Counted from the first letter of the stretch, positions 34,953-43,740 are shown. The stretch is 64,000 nt of DNA from Flavobacteriales bacterium UBA6693 (GCA_002454815.1 DKJL01000010.1:262054-326053); one strand, 5' to 3'. Program-made: numbers and translations. Notes: a model not told the origin generated them from the letters alone.

Positions 34953-35915
34953 TTATTTAAGATTTAAGAGCGTGCCGGAGCCACTACCCAAAACGGTAGT
35001 AGGCATCACTCCGTCCCATTTTAGCACGCGCTGATATTCCACATAGGTCGCTGTGATTTCCTGTTGTTTCAGGCTGATTGCTTTGGCGTCTGCCTGCGCA
35101 CGAATGACCACCGAGGCAGAATCTCCTTTAGCAAGCTGAATTTTTCTTTGTGCATCGGCTTGCGCCACGCGCGCCTGAGCTTCCGCTTTTATGGCATCAG
35201 CATCTGCAGTGGCTTTATCTTCAATGGACTGCCGGATGGCTTTTGGCGGCTGAATATTGGTTTTAAGCTGAGAAACCAAAAACCATTTTCCGATTCTTTT
35301 ATTTACTTCCGACAGAATTTCAGCTTCGTAAGTTTCTCTGTTGTTGAACAGGTAATCGATGGAGTGCCGGTTCGCCACGTCGTTGATGGCACCGATGATC
35401 GCGTTGTTTAGCCAGCCTTCCTGTATCGCCTCGAGCCCGCCTTTTTTATAAGTAGAGCGGAGATTGGTAAACATATCTGCCGCGGTGGTTTCTTTCACCG
35501 AATAGTTGAACGAAGGCTTAATAGGACAGGGGAAACCGCCTTTTGCGACAATGATGGATTCCGGATATTCGATGTGTCGCTGGTCGAGTGGGATTTCCTG
35601 GATTTCCTGGGTGTATTTATTGTAAAATACGACCCCCGATACCTCTTCGGTATTGGAAGCGCCACGTTTGTCACCTAAAAGATTGATTAAAAGTCCTTTG
35701 TGGCCAACGCTGATGACCTCGTAATTCATCGGTTGAAACATAGCCGCGAGAATGGCCAGAAAAATAAATGTTGCCGGTTTCCAGCGTACGCCATTAGGTT
35801 TTGCGTAGCCCGCTCTGTCGGGCGCGGCGTAGGTGAAAATGTGAAGTTTTTTGGTCAGTAATCCGATCGTCACGATGACGCCGATGGTTACCAAGAGAAG
35901 AAAGGTCAATGACAT
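34953..35915 (-). CDS. SPFH/band-7 family membrane protein
   Basis: Protein of 320 residues. Two hydrophobic segments (~4-22 and ~47-62) are followed by a band-7/prohibitin-like domain (~65-230) and a long alanine/glutamine/lysine-rich coiled-coil (ATADADAIKAEAQARVAQ and on). SPFH proteins form large oligomeric rings on the membrane; some are HflK/C- or prohibitin-like protease regulators. It lacks a linked protease or NfeD gene here. No operon partner. Confidence 0.87.
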   Translation of the reverse strand: MSLTFLLLVTIGVIVTIGLLTKKLHIFTYAAPDRAGYAKPNGVRWKPATFIFLAILAAMFQPMNYEVISVGHKGLLINLLGDKRGASNTEEVSGVVFYNKYTQEIQEIPLDQRHIEYPESIIVAKGGFPCPIKPSFNYSVKETTAADMFTNLRSTYKKGGLEAIQEGWLNNAIIGAINDVANRHSIDYLFNNRETYEAEILSEVNKRIGKWFLVSQLKTNIQPPKAIRQSIEDKATADADAIKAEAQARVAQADAQRKIQLAKGDSASVVIRAQADAKAISLKQQEITATYVEYQRVLKWDGVMPTTVLGSGSGTLLNLK

Positions 35916-36114
35916 AGAGGTGATTTTAAATTAATTTTAAAGATAACAAAAGAAGCATTACAGTAAAGAAAAAGTTTTTTGAGGCGGCTTTCTCCAAACA
36001 AAACGTTGCAGCAATTAGAGCTGCCTTCAGAGAAATTACAGATTTTAAGAAACCATTCTGTCGCAAAACATTTTAAACGAATACTGGTACACCTGCGCTT
36101 CTTTTGAGCAAAAA

Positions 36115-36137
36115 AAAACCATAAGTAATTATGGTTT
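36115..36137 (-). terminator. Terminator after MliC lipoprotein gene
   Basis: AAAACCATA / TATGGTTTT hairpin; on the minus strand it is followed by a T-run. Confidence 0.7.
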
Positions 36138-36162
36138 TCTTATTTTGATGTGAAACGGCTTG

Positions 36163-36759
36163 TTAGTTTTTGAAGACGGTCGTGCCATCTTTTTTCAGTT
36201 CGTAATTGTCGCCTTTTCCGCTTAATTCGTAATGGTCATTTTTGTACCAGATTCCTGAGGCTGCTTTTTCTTCTTTTAAGTCGATTTGTTCACCACCGTT
36301 AAGATATGCTTTTACGGTTCCTGCAGTGTTATTGAAATTCAAAGTTAAAACATCGCCTTTGTCGTTTTTGGCTTCGACGTTGCTCATGTCATCAATATGT
36401 TCGAAAACTACTTTGCCGTCTTTTGTCAGCGTCAGATCGTTTCCTTTCCCACGAAGCTCGTAATTGTCGTTTTTATACCAAGTCCCGGAAGCCGATTTTT
36501 CCTGTTTTAATTCTATGGTTTCCCCGTTGAAATTTACGGTCGCTATTCCTGTCGCCGGGTCTACAGCCAAGTCGAGCGTCTTACCATCTTTGTCGGTAGA
36601 AGTTGTTTTAATAACGTCTGTTGTAGTAGTTTGGCTCTCGTTTTCCATCACCGGCTCGGAAGTCGACGTTACTTCTGTGTTTTCCTGTTGTGCCGTTTCC
36701 GTGCATGAAGTTAAAACTAAGGCCGAAACCATTGCGAATGTTAGAATAGTTTTATTCAT
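36163..36759 (-). CDS. lipoprotein with two tandem MliC-like domains
   Basis: Protein of 198 residues. A lipoprotein signal (MVSALVLTSC, Cys19) is followed by a Thr/Ser/Glu-rich linker (~20-60), then two copies of an MliC-like unit: VNFNGETIELKQEKSASGTW with ELRGKGNDLTLTKDGK, and LNGGEQIDLKEEKAASGIW with ELSGKGDNYELKKDGT. Both resemble the SASGxxY...KGxxxxL core of membrane-bound C-type lysozyme inhibitors. It could protect the wall against host lysozyme, but the loop residues that insert into lysozyme cannot be judged here. Confidence 0.8.
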   Translation of the reverse strand: MNKTILTFAMVSALVLTSCTETAQQENTEVTSTSEPVMENESQTTTTDVIKTTSTDKDGKTLDLAVDPATGIATVNFNGETIELKQEKSASGTWYKNDNYELRGKGNDLTLTKDGKVVFEHIDDMSNVEAKNDKGDVLTLNFNNTAGTVKAYLNGGEQIDLKEEKAASGIWYKNDHYELSGKGDNYELKKDGTTVFKN

Positions 36760-36869
36760 TATAGATTAGTTGTATTTAAATTTTTAAAATCCGTTTTATT
36801 ACCCCTACGAGGTTGCAAGAAGGTTGCCAATCTTTATTAAAACAGCTCCAATTCCGTACTTTTAGACAA

Positions 36870-37124
36870 TTAAAATGGAAAAAGGTCTGAAACATTTTTC
36901 AAACCTTTAAAAATAAAATTTTGTGGCATTTTTTTAGAAAAAGTAAACTGAAGCGTCGCTAAATTTGCCTTTTCTCTGGGAACAATCCGTCTTTTATCAA
37001 CGAAGAGTAATACTTCGCTTTTATTGCTTTGACACATCTCTAAACTCAGTTTTTTTTGCACCATAGCATTCGCAAACTGACTCAAAGACAAAATTTTTAT
37101 TTTCTTTTCCAACGCGATTTCCAA
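36870..37124 (-). CDS. hypothetical small protein, doubtful
   Basis: Open frame of 84 codons, no signal peptide and no family I recognise; rich in Lys, Leu and Phe. It overlaps the 3' end of the 44-codon frame upstream by 28 bases, and no -7 box precedes it. Could be a real small gene or a chance frame in decaying DNA. Confidence 0.25.
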   Translation of the reverse strand: MEIALEKKIKILSLSQFANAMVQKKLSLEMCQSNKSEVLLFVDKRRIVPREKANLATLQFTFSKKMPQNFIFKGLKNVSDLFPF

Positions 37125-37231
37125 AGTTTATTGTAGAGCAGTTGTGTGTCCGCCGCTTTTTCTTTAAAAGCAGCCTCGGCGCCCATATGACCGATGATAA
37201 TAGATCGGCGGCCGCAATGGGCTAAGTCCAT
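37097..37231 (-). CDS. hypothetical 44-residue protein or gene remnant
   Basis: Frame of 44 codons starting MDLAHCGRRSIIIGHMGAEA and ending in a tryptophan/lysine-rich tail. The frame stays open upstream without a start codon, which suggests the end of a decayed longer gene. Two frame-shifted alternatives in the same DNA start with Cys-rich MRCGKQDNC. Not recognised. Confidence 0.25.
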   Translation of the reverse strand: MDLAHCGRRSIIIGHMGAEAAFKEKAADTQLLYNKLWKSRWKRK

Positions 37232-37321
37232 TTTTCCGGCAGTTGTCCTGTTTACCGCAGCGCATGTTCGAAAACTTTCGTTTCTTGCTTGTAAACCGAT
37301 TATAATCGTTTTTAAACTATA

Positions 37322-38041
37322 TTATTTTGGCAACTCCATGGGAACTTCCATCAGCAGTACGCGCGCATCTTCTGTGGCAGTCACCGTAAATTGCTCAGTA
37401 TCCCAAACTCCCATTCCATCGCGTTTTGAAAGTTGTTCGCCGTTAATTTCCACCTCGCCTTCTAAAACAAAGACGTAAACACCGTTTCCAGCTTTTTTGA
37501 TTTGATAAACATCAGAATTTCCTTTCGTGAATTTTCCGATATGAAACCACGCATCCTGATGAATCCACACTCCTTCATCTTCTTTGTTAGGTGAAAGAAC
37601 CTGATAAAACTTATTTTCTTTGGCAATATCCGCCAGTGAAATCTGATCGTATCGCGGCGGCACGTTCTGTTTATTAGGGATGACCCAGATCTGAAGAAAT
37701 TTCACCGGTTTGTCTGGGTTGTTATTATATTCCGAATGCATCACACCGGTTCCGGCGCTCATTACCTGGATATCTCCTTCTTTGATAATGGTGGAATTAC
37801 CCATATTATCTTTGTGTTTCAAATCACCTTCCAGCGGAATAGAAACAATTTCCATATCGCGGTGCGGGTGTGTTCCAAAACCCTGACTTTCAGATACCAT
37901 ATCATCATTCAGGACTCGTAAAACGCCAAAATTCATCCTTTGTGGATTGTAATAATTTGCGAAGCTAAAGGTGTGGTAAGAGTTTAGCCAGCCGTGATTT
38001 GCGTGCCCTCTTGTTTCTGCTTTGTGAATAACTGTGTTCAT
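37322..38041 (-). CDS. pirin family protein
   Basis: Protein of 239 residues with a bicupin fold. The N-terminal cupin has the metal-binding set GFGTHPHRDMEI (His and His) plus HSEYNN; ANHGWLNSYHTFSF near the N-terminus is the pirin signature. Some bacterial pirins (YhhW type) open the quercetin ring; others bind regulators. ATG 38041 is chosen because it starts the conserved MNTVIHKAETRG; the 61-codon in-frame extension upstream has no family features. Confidence 0.9.
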   Translation of the reverse strand: MNTVIHKAETRGHANHGWLNSYHTFSFANYYNPQRMNFGVLRVLNDDMVSESQGFGTHPHRDMEIVSIPLEGDLKHKDNMGNSTIIKEGDIQVMSAGTGVMHSEYNNNPDKPVKFLQIWVIPNKQNVPPRYDQISLADIAKENKFYQVLSPNKEDEGVWIHQDAWFHIGKFTKGNSDVYQIKKAGNGVYVFVLEGEVEINGEQLSKRDGMGVWDTEQFTVTATEDARVLLMEVPMELPK

Positions 38042-38288
38042 TGTATTATTTTGTTTTGGTAAATGATTAAATTCAACTTGTGCTGCAAACGGAGCCGGCG
38101 AAGATTTTCCCGTTTTTTCTATTTTTTCTTTAAAAACTTGCGCTGCGAAAAAAGCACCAAAATCCGGCTGCGGTAATATTAAAATTATTTTTTTTGCAAT
38201 CTTTAAGTTAAAAGTATAATGCAAATATCCGTTAATATACCGCTCGAGAAAATATGAAAAGAAGACCTCTGCTTATGAAAATCAGATG

Positions 38289-39161
38289 TTAAGCTGAAAT
38301 TTCCTGCTTACGGAAATCACTTGGCGATAATTGCGTATTCTTTTTAAAAAATGCGCTGAAGTTAGCCGGTTCGTCAAAACCCATTTCATAGGCAATTTCC
38401 TTATTAGAAAGATTGGTGAAATAGAGGAGACGTTTTGCTTCAGTTATAATTCGGGCCTGCACGTATTCCTTTGCAGTTTTACCCAACTTTGCTTTTACGG
38501 TGCGGTTAAGATGATCCGGTGTGATGAAAAGAGCGTCAGCGTAAAAAGCGACTGAATGGTTTTTTTTAAAGTTACTGTCGACGGTATTTTTAAATGATTT
38601 CAGGATTTTATTGGAAGCAGATTCTACTTGGAATTCTATAGGATTGACGGCACAGAGCGTATTGCATTCTATCAGTAATAACTTTAAAAAGGCGCCGATG
38701 GACAAAAATTTCATGGCCGTTTGGCTGTTAAACAGTTTAAATATTTCAACTGCAAACCGCTCAATTTCAGCAAAATGCTCTTCATCCGGCGTCAGTGGTG
38801 GACTTTGCCCATAGTTCTGAAAGAGATTTAAATTGTCGATAAACTGCAGAGAAATAGCATTTTCCATCAAAAACTGATTGGAGAAAACCATCGAGAAACC
38901 TTCCGTCATTTCTTCTTCAATTAACTGATGAACCTGTCCGGGCGCCACAAAATAAATCTGGTGATCCGCTACTTTGTATGTGTTGAAATCGATTCTATGA
39001 GTTCCTTTTCCCTTTTTTATAATTAGAATCGTATAATACTCATGGCGGTGCGGCTCATCGGGTTTACCTTTTCTTCGGATGTAAATATCCTGCATTTTGG
39101 ATATTCCAAAACTTGCCTGGTTTCTGACGTTAAACTCTTGATATGTTTTTACGGTAGCCAT
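38289..39161 (-). CDS. AraC family transcriptional regulator
   Basis: Protein of 290 residues. An N-terminal cupin-like sensing domain (~1-130, with RHEYYTILIIKKGKGTH and VAPGQVHQL) and a C-terminal AraC double helix-turn-helix (~190-290; YADALFITPDHLNRTVKAKLG then LSNKEIAYEMGFDEPANFSAF). Start ATG 39161 lies four bases from a perfect palindrome. The pirin gene lies downstream on the same strand, the Cys-rich copper protein upstream on the other. The inducer is unknown. Confidence 0.92.
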   Translation of the reverse strand: MATVKTYQEFNVRNQASFGISKMQDIYIRRKGKPDEPHRHEYYTILIIKKGKGTHRIDFNTYKVADHQIYFVAPGQVHQLIEEEMTEGFSMVFSNQFLMENAISLQFIDNLNLFQNYGQSPPLTPDEEHFAEIERFAVEIFKLFNSQTAMKFLSIGAFLKLLLIECNTLCAVNPIEFQVESASNKILKSFKNTVDSNFKKNHSVAFYADALFITPDHLNRTVKAKLGKTAKEYVQARIITEAKRLLYFTNLSNKEIAYEMGFDEPANFSAFFKKNTQLSPSDFRKQEISA

Positions 39162-39165
39162 TTGG

Positions 39166-39182
39166 ATCACTAATTTAGTGAT
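39166..39182. promoter_or_regulatory. Perfect palindrome at AraC regulator start
   Basis: ATCACTAA-T-TTAGTGAT: 8-base perfect arms around one base, 4 bases upstream of the AraC start codon. It could be an autoregulatory operator or an RNA hairpin masking initiation. Confidence 0.55.
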
Positions 39183-39311
39183 TTAATGTCAAAGTAATCC
39201 GGCGCTGTTTTTAATATAAAGTGGCCGCATATTCAATTTTAATTAAAATTTTTCGGTACAGGCTTTGCCGCTTAGTTCACCTTATTATTTTTTTAAACTA
39301 AAATTAATATT

Positions 39312-39632
39312 ATGAAAAATCAGAATCTGATCGACGCGTTAAATAACTGTATTGCTGCCTGTAATTATTGCGCGAACGCTTGTCTAAAAGAAGATGACGT
39401 GAAAATGATGGCAGATTGTATCCGTACCGATATTGTTTGTGCGGAAGTTTGTGAAACCACTTCAAAATTAATTTTAATGGAGTCTTCTTTGGCTTCAGAA
39501 ATGGTCGCTTTATGCGAGAAAATTTGCAAAGCCTGCGCGGAAGAGTGTGATAAACACGAGCATGAGCACTGCCAGAAATGTTCTGAAGCCTGCAGAAAGT
39601 GCGAAGATGCTTGCCGCGCGTACGCAGCCTAG
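39312..39632 (+). CDS. Cys-rich four-helix-bundle copper-binding protein (Csp-like, DUF326)
   Basis: Protein of 106 residues with 16 cysteines, mostly spaced CxxxC or CxxC along predicted helices (CIAACNYCANAC, CEKICKACAEEC, CQKCSEACRKCEDAC). This is the pattern of copper storage proteins (Csp) whose cysteines line a four-helix tube and bind many Cu(I). There is no signal peptide, so it is cytosolic, like Csp3. Expected role: buffering cytosolic Cu(I). No copper exporter or CueR/CopY gene is adjacent. Confidence 0.9.
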   Translation: MKNQNLIDALNNCIAACNYCANACLKEDDVKMMADCIRTDIVCAEVCETTSKLILMESSLASEMVALCEKICKACAEECDKHEHEHCQKCSEACRKCEDACRAYAA

Positions 39633-39952
39633 GTTCACTTAAACATTAAAAATTTTGAACTGTAAAAATGTGGTTCTTTTACAGTATTCGTAAATTCCCA
39701 GGGATTGTACCACATTTTCCAGCAATCTTAAAAAAGTTTGCGAAATTGCATTTAAATTTACGTAAATACTTATTTAATAGATATTTATATATCCGTACCT
39801 TAGAACAAATTATCAGACTTTCGATTTTTTAACTGTAATTTCTGCATTCAAAATTGAAAACATTTCTATCCTAAAGGTTGTAGGTGTTCGCCTTAAAGTT
39901 CTCAGTTTTACAGTTACATGAAGAAAAGTCACAAAGATAAAGAGTCATCACT
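39633..39952. other. Intergenic region before NTF2-like gene
   Basis: 320 AT-rich bases. An ACTGTAAAA / TTTTACAGT inverted repeat (39659-39685) lies after the Csp gene; it lacks a clear T-run, so terminator status is weak. A TACCTTAG at about 39796-39803 is only partly -7-like. I see no gene in it. Confidence 0.5.
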
Positions 39953-40336
39953 ATGAATAATTCCCCAAGAGAGACGGTCGATAAAATGTTCGCTTCTTTC
40001 CGTGAAGCAAACGTGGCCGGCATCGTAAAAACGGTGTCCGAAGATACCATTTGGATTTACCACGGCCCACAAAAGATCCCAAAAGGAACTTTCGAAAAAA
40101 AGGCCGGAGTAAAAGCGTTCTTCAATAATATCCTGGAAAAGACCGAAATGATCAGTTTCAATACCGATCAGTTTATTACGGAAGGAAATGCCGTAGTGGT
40201 TATCGGCTCGGAACATCAAAAAGTAAAGCGGTCAGGACGCGAAATGAAACAGAAGTGGGTGCAGATCTACACAGTAGAAAATAATTTGATCACCAAAATG
40301 GAAGAGTTCGCCACCTCGGAAGAGATGGAAAAATAG
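39953..40336 (+). CDS. NTF2-like/SnoaL-type protein
   Basis: Protein of 127 residues with the nuclear-transport-factor-2 fold pattern: N-terminal helices with ETVDKMFASFREANV, TVSEDTIWIYHGPQ, KAFFNNILEKTEMI and a C-terminal strand KQKWVQIYTVENNLITKMEEF. Many bacterial members are small isomerases or ligand-binding proteins; no catalytic Asp/His set can be assigned. It precedes the interrupted dehydrogenase by 46 bases on the same strand and may be cotranscribed. Confidence 0.8.
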   Translation: MNNSPRETVDKMFASFREANVAGIVKTVSEDTIWIYHGPQKIPKGTFEKKAGVKAFFNNILEKTEMISFNTDQFITEGNAVVVIGSEHQKVKRSGREMKQKWVQIYTVENNLITKMEEFATSEEMEK

Positions 40337-40382
40337 ATTCGCATTTTTTCTGGATAAATAATTTTTAGTCAAAAGTTAAATT

Positions 40383-41447
40383 ATGGCAACAATGAAAGCA
40401 GCCCGTTGGCACGGAGTAAAAGATCTTAGAGTAGAAGAAACGGAAGTTCCTTCGCCGAAAGAGAATCAGGTAAAAATTGCGGTAAAGTTTGCCGGCATCT
40501 GCGGTTCCGATCTGGCAGAATATACGGCTGGCCCTCAGTTGATTCCGGTGGAACAGCCTTATATTCTTAATAACCATCAGGGTACGACCACGCTCGGTCA
40601 TGAATTTTCCGGTGTTGTAGAAGAAGTTGGCGCTAACGTAAAAAATGTCAAAAAAGGTGACCGTGTCACCGTAGAGCCTATTTTTAGAAATCCGGCGAGT
40701 CCTTTCATTGTGACGGGCGAATATAATCTGGCCGAGCCGCTAGGCTTTGTAGGACTTACTTCAAATGGAGCTTTTGCAAAATTTACCATTGTGGAAGATT
40801 ATATGGTGCACAAAATTCCGGATAAGATGACCTTCCAGCAAGCTGCCATCGTAGAACCTGCCGCGGTGGCAGCTTATGCCATTTACCGCAGCGGCATGAA
40901 ATTGGGCGATTCCGTTTTTATCATTGGTGCGGGTCCGATCGGCTTACTGACCGCTCAGGTTGCTGCCGCCTCAGGGGCGTCGCAAATCTTCGTTTCCGAT
41001 TTGTCGGATGCGCGACTGGCAAAAGCAAAATAAGTGGGTGCTACGGAAATTTTTAACGCCAAAGAAGACGATGTCGCGGACCGGATCAGAAAAATGACTG
41101 GTAATGGAGTGGATGTTTTTATTGATGCGGCGGGTGTGCAGGCGTCTTTCACTACAGGAATTAAAAGCCTTCGCAACGGTGGCACAGCGGTGCTGGTTGC
41201 TTTGTTTGGGCAGCCAGTCACGCATGATGCATTTGATCAGACAATGCGCGAACTTACCATTATCGGAACGGCGGCATACAGGAATATTTTTCCCGAAGTC
41301 ATCGCGCTTATCAGTAGTGGCCGTTTGCCTGTAGATAAACTTATTACCAGCGTTATTGAACTCGATAAAATCGTGGAAAAAGGCTTTGAAACTTTAATTA
41401 ATAACCCGTCGGAAGTCAAAATTTTAGTAGATCTGGAGAACGGGTAG
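40383..41447 (+). pseudogene. 2,3-butanediol/zinc alcohol dehydrogenase gene interrupted by one stop codon
   Basis: A single frame of 355 codons encodes a medium-chain zinc dehydrogenase: Zn-site block FAGICGSDLAEY, TTLGHEFSGVVEE, GAGPIGLLTAQVAAASGA, and a C-terminal part starting VGATEIFN and including GNGVDVFIDAAG. An in-frame TAA at 41031-41033 separates AKAK from VGATEIF, exactly where relatives have Lys-Glu/Leu-Gly-Ala. One base change (such as GAA to TAA) explains it; both sides are otherwise intact. It would convert acetoin/butanediol in relatives. The first 216 codons could make a truncated product without the cofactor-domain end, so it is probably inactive, unless this is a sequencing error. 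Confidence 0.85.
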
Positions 41448-41456
41448 AAATCATAC

Positions 41457-42074
41457 ATGGAATCAATTCACGTGTTGGAGGTTATCGGCACCAGTGCTTT
41501 TAGCATTGCCGGCGCTTTTGCGGCCATGACCAAAAAGCTGGATATCTTCGGCATTTTTATCATGGCTTTTGTGACAGCGCTCGGCGGCGGGACATTACGT
41601 GATGTGCTGATCGGTGATGTGCCTGTACGCTGGCTTCTGGATTTTAATGCAGGGCTCATTGTGTTTTTCAGCACGGTTGCCGCAATTTTGTTTCGTAATA
41701 TCATCAAGGATTACCATAACATTCTGCTTTTTTTCGATTCTGTCGGAGTGGGGTTTTTTACCGTGGTAGGTATCAGAACGGGGATTGCTCTGGATTTTCA
41801 TTCAACAACCTGTATCGCATTGGGAACAATTACTGCCTGTTTTGGTGGCGTCATCCGCGATATTTCGTTAAGCAATATTCCGCTAATTTTCGAAAAAGAA
41901 ATTTATGCGATGGCTTGTGTGCTGGGCGGAGTGGTGTTTTATGCTATGTTCCATTTGGGTGCCTCAAAGCTGACCGTAGATCTGTTTTGCCTCGTCACGA
42001 TCGTAGCTGTACGGTTGCTTTCGGTAAGGTTTAACTGGCGTTTGCCGACCATTTTTAAAGCTTCGAAAAGTTAG
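41457..42074 (+). CDS. TRIC-type cation channel family (YadS/UPF0126) membrane protein
   Basis: Protein of 205 residues with about seven hydrophobic helices in two repeats of the UPF0126 domain: VIGTSAFSIAGAFAAMTKK with FVTALGGGTLRDVLIG, and DSVGVGFFTVVGI with ACFGGVIRDISLSN. The two Gly-Gly-Gly/Arg-Asp motifs line the pore in prokaryotic TRIC channels. Ion selectivity is unknown. It starts 9 bases after the pseudogene's stop. Confidence 0.9.
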   Translation: MESIHVLEVIGTSAFSIAGAFAAMTKKLDIFGIFIMAFVTALGGGTLRDVLIGDVPVRWLLDFNAGLIVFFSTVAAILFRNIIKDYHNILLFFDSVGVGFFTVVGIRTGIALDFHSTTCIALGTITACFGGVIRDISLSNIPLIFEKEIYAMACVLGGVVFYAMFHLGASKLTVDLFCLVTIVAVRLLSVRFNWRLPTIFKASKS

Positions 42075-42320
42075 GTCTGCTTTTATTAAGGAACGCTTCA
42101 AACAGGTTTAAGTAAATAATCTGTAACTTTAATTGCTATGATAATTAAAATTTGGCACAGCGTAGTTATTCTAAACTTAGTTTAAATATCGCTCTGCGAA
42201 TTTTTTACGATATAGGAGCCATGTCATTTTTAATTATTTTATAAAAAAAAATTCCAATTTTTTTTCTTTGAAAACGACATGAAAAAGTTCGGGAATACCT
42301 ATCACAAAAATATAATAACA

Positions 42321-43568
42321 ATGAAAAAAAAGTTTTTTAACGCAAAAATTTACCGCAACGATGAAGCGAACCAAATCCTTGTGGAAAACGGAAAAATCAG
42401 TCAGATCGGGAAGGATCTTCCTGACTGTGACGAAGAAATTGATCTTGAGGGCAAACTCGTCATGCCTCCTTACGTAGATCCGCATCTGCATTTGGATTAT
42501 GTTTTCACTCTTTCAGAACTCGGCCAGGAAGGCGCGGGCTCGGGAACTTTATTTGAAGCTATCGAACTCTGGCCAAAATTTAAAGAAACCCTGACCGTCG
42601 AAAGCGTGAAAAAGCTCGCGATGAAGGGTATTCGGGAAGAAGTTTCTCAGGGGGTACAACACATCCGGACGCATATTGACGTCACCGATCCTAATTTCAC
42701 CGCTTTAAAAGCCATGCTGGAAATGCGCGAGGAACTGAAAGATACCGTGGAAATTCAGATCGTAGCATTTCCGCAACAGGGAATGTACACCTACAAAGGC
42801 GGACGCGATATGGTGGAGGAAGGCCTGAAAATGGGGGCCGATGTCGTAGGCGGGATACCGCATTACGAACCCGCGCGGGAGTTTGGCGAACAGTCAATAC
42901 ACGATATTGTGAAGTTAGGATTAAAATATGACAAACTCATTGACGTACACTGTGACGAAACCGATGACCCGAATTCACGTTTTGTAGAACTGCTCAATGC
43001 CTTGGTCCTAATGGAAGAGTATGGGACCAGAACGACCGCCAGCCACACCTGTTCCTTTGGTTCTGTCGACGATTCTTACGCGTTCAGAATGATCGACCTT
43101 TTCAAAAAAAGCCGGATGAATTTCATCTCTTTACCCACAGAAAATGCTTATCTGCAAGGCCGTCAGGATACTTACCCCAAACGCCGAGGTCTAACCCGCG
43201 TGAAAGAATTTATGGAGCACGGAATCAACGTATCGTTCGGTCAGGATTCCATCAACGATCCCTGGTACCCAATGGGCAACGGAAATATGATGAATATTCT
43301 GGACAATGGTATTCATCTCGCGCAAACCATGTCGCCACCGGAAATTGAAAAAGTTTTTGATTTAATCACTTACAATGGTGCAAGATGTATGAATATTCAC
43401 GAAAATTATGGATTGGAAGAAGGTAAGCCAGCCAACTTTATCGTGCTCAACGAAAGCTCCGTTTATGAGGCGATCCGGAAGAGAGTTGATGTTCTTGCCT
43501 CGGTGCGTAACGGCGAATTTTTGTTCCGCAAAAAAGAGGTGGAGCATGATGTCGCACTAAAACTGTAA
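42321..43568 (+). CDS. codA: cytosine deaminase (CodA family)
   Basis: Protein of 415 residues, amidohydrolase superfamily. Metal ligands: PHLHLD (His55, His57), DVHCDETDD (His210 with Glu213), SHTCSFGS and GQDSINDPW (Asp~311). Closest resemblance is to Escherichia coli CodA, including VAFPQQGM, QGRQDTYPKRRGLTRVKEFM and DPWYPMGNGNMM. It deaminates cytosine to uracil, though related enzymes accept isoguanine or other bases. One in-frame ATG upstream (42279) is less likely; start 42321 begins the family. A terminator follows. Confidence 0.88.
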   Translation: MKKKFFNAKIYRNDEANQILVENGKISQIGKDLPDCDEEIDLEGKLVMPPYVDPHLHLDYVFTLSELGQEGAGSGTLFEAIELWPKFKETLTVESVKKLAMKGIREEVSQGVQHIRTHIDVTDPNFTALKAMLEMREELKDTVEIQIVAFPQQGMYTYKGGRDMVEEGLKMGADVVGGIPHYEPAREFGEQSIHDIVKLGLKYDKLIDVHCDETDDPNSRFVELLNALVLMEEYGTRTTASHTCSFGSVDDSYAFRMIDLFKKSRMNFISLPTENAYLQGRQDTYPKRRGLTRVKEFMEHGINVSFGQDSINDPWYPMGNGNMMNILDNGIHLAQTMSPPEIEKVFDLITYNGARCMNIHENYGLEEGKPANFIVLNESSVYEAIRKRVDVLASVRNGEFLFRKKEVEHDVALKL

Positions 43569-43588
43569 TAAAAGTAGCATTATTGGAT

Positions 43589-43625
43589 AAAAACTGCTGT
43601 CATTATAGACGGTAGTTTTTTTTTT
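43589..43625 (+). terminator. Terminator after codA
   Basis: AAAACTGCTGTC / GACGGTAGTTTT stem (two G-T pairs) with ATTATA loop and a long T-run. Confidence 0.8.
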
Positions 43626-43740
43626 AGGAGCATCTGGATTTCGCTTCTTCCGAAGAAGGGTGCCCGCTATCCACTATATCCCGCCGCGACGGCGGGGATG
43701 CCGTTCCTATCGGGGCTGGAATAAGGTGGGTCGCTTTTCA
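43626..43740. repeat. Intergenic repeat, related copy
   Basis: Contains CCCGCTATCCACTATATCCC, a CCGCCGCGACGGCGG inverted repeat and GATGCCGTTCCTATCGGG, related to the blocks at 462, 47745 and 49305. The remainder of the codA-MFS gap (to 43904) shows no gene. Confidence 0.5.

Larger units (their letters stand above)
36760..37321. other. Low-confidence intergenic stretch with two small minus-strand frames
   Basis: 562 bases between the MliC and pirin genes without a recognised gene. Two short overlapping minus-strand frames (36870-37124 and 37097-37231) cover the middle. A perfect 12-base palindrome CGATTATAATCG lies at 37297-37308, just after the pirin stop. Nothing here points to a mobile element. 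Confidence 0.6.

Noticed and set aside
37297..37308. CGATTATAATCG palindrome as operator
   Set aside because: It lies at the 3' end of pirin with no nearby start codon that it would regulate, and AT-rich palindromes of this size are common.
38042..38224. In-frame 61-codon extension of pirin
   Set aside because: No pirin features, and the canonical N-terminus starts at 38041.
40383..41447. Two separate genes, 40383-41033 and 41034-41447
   Set aside because: They form one continuous dehydrogenase in one frame divided by a single stop; the second has no independent start context beyond a GTG.
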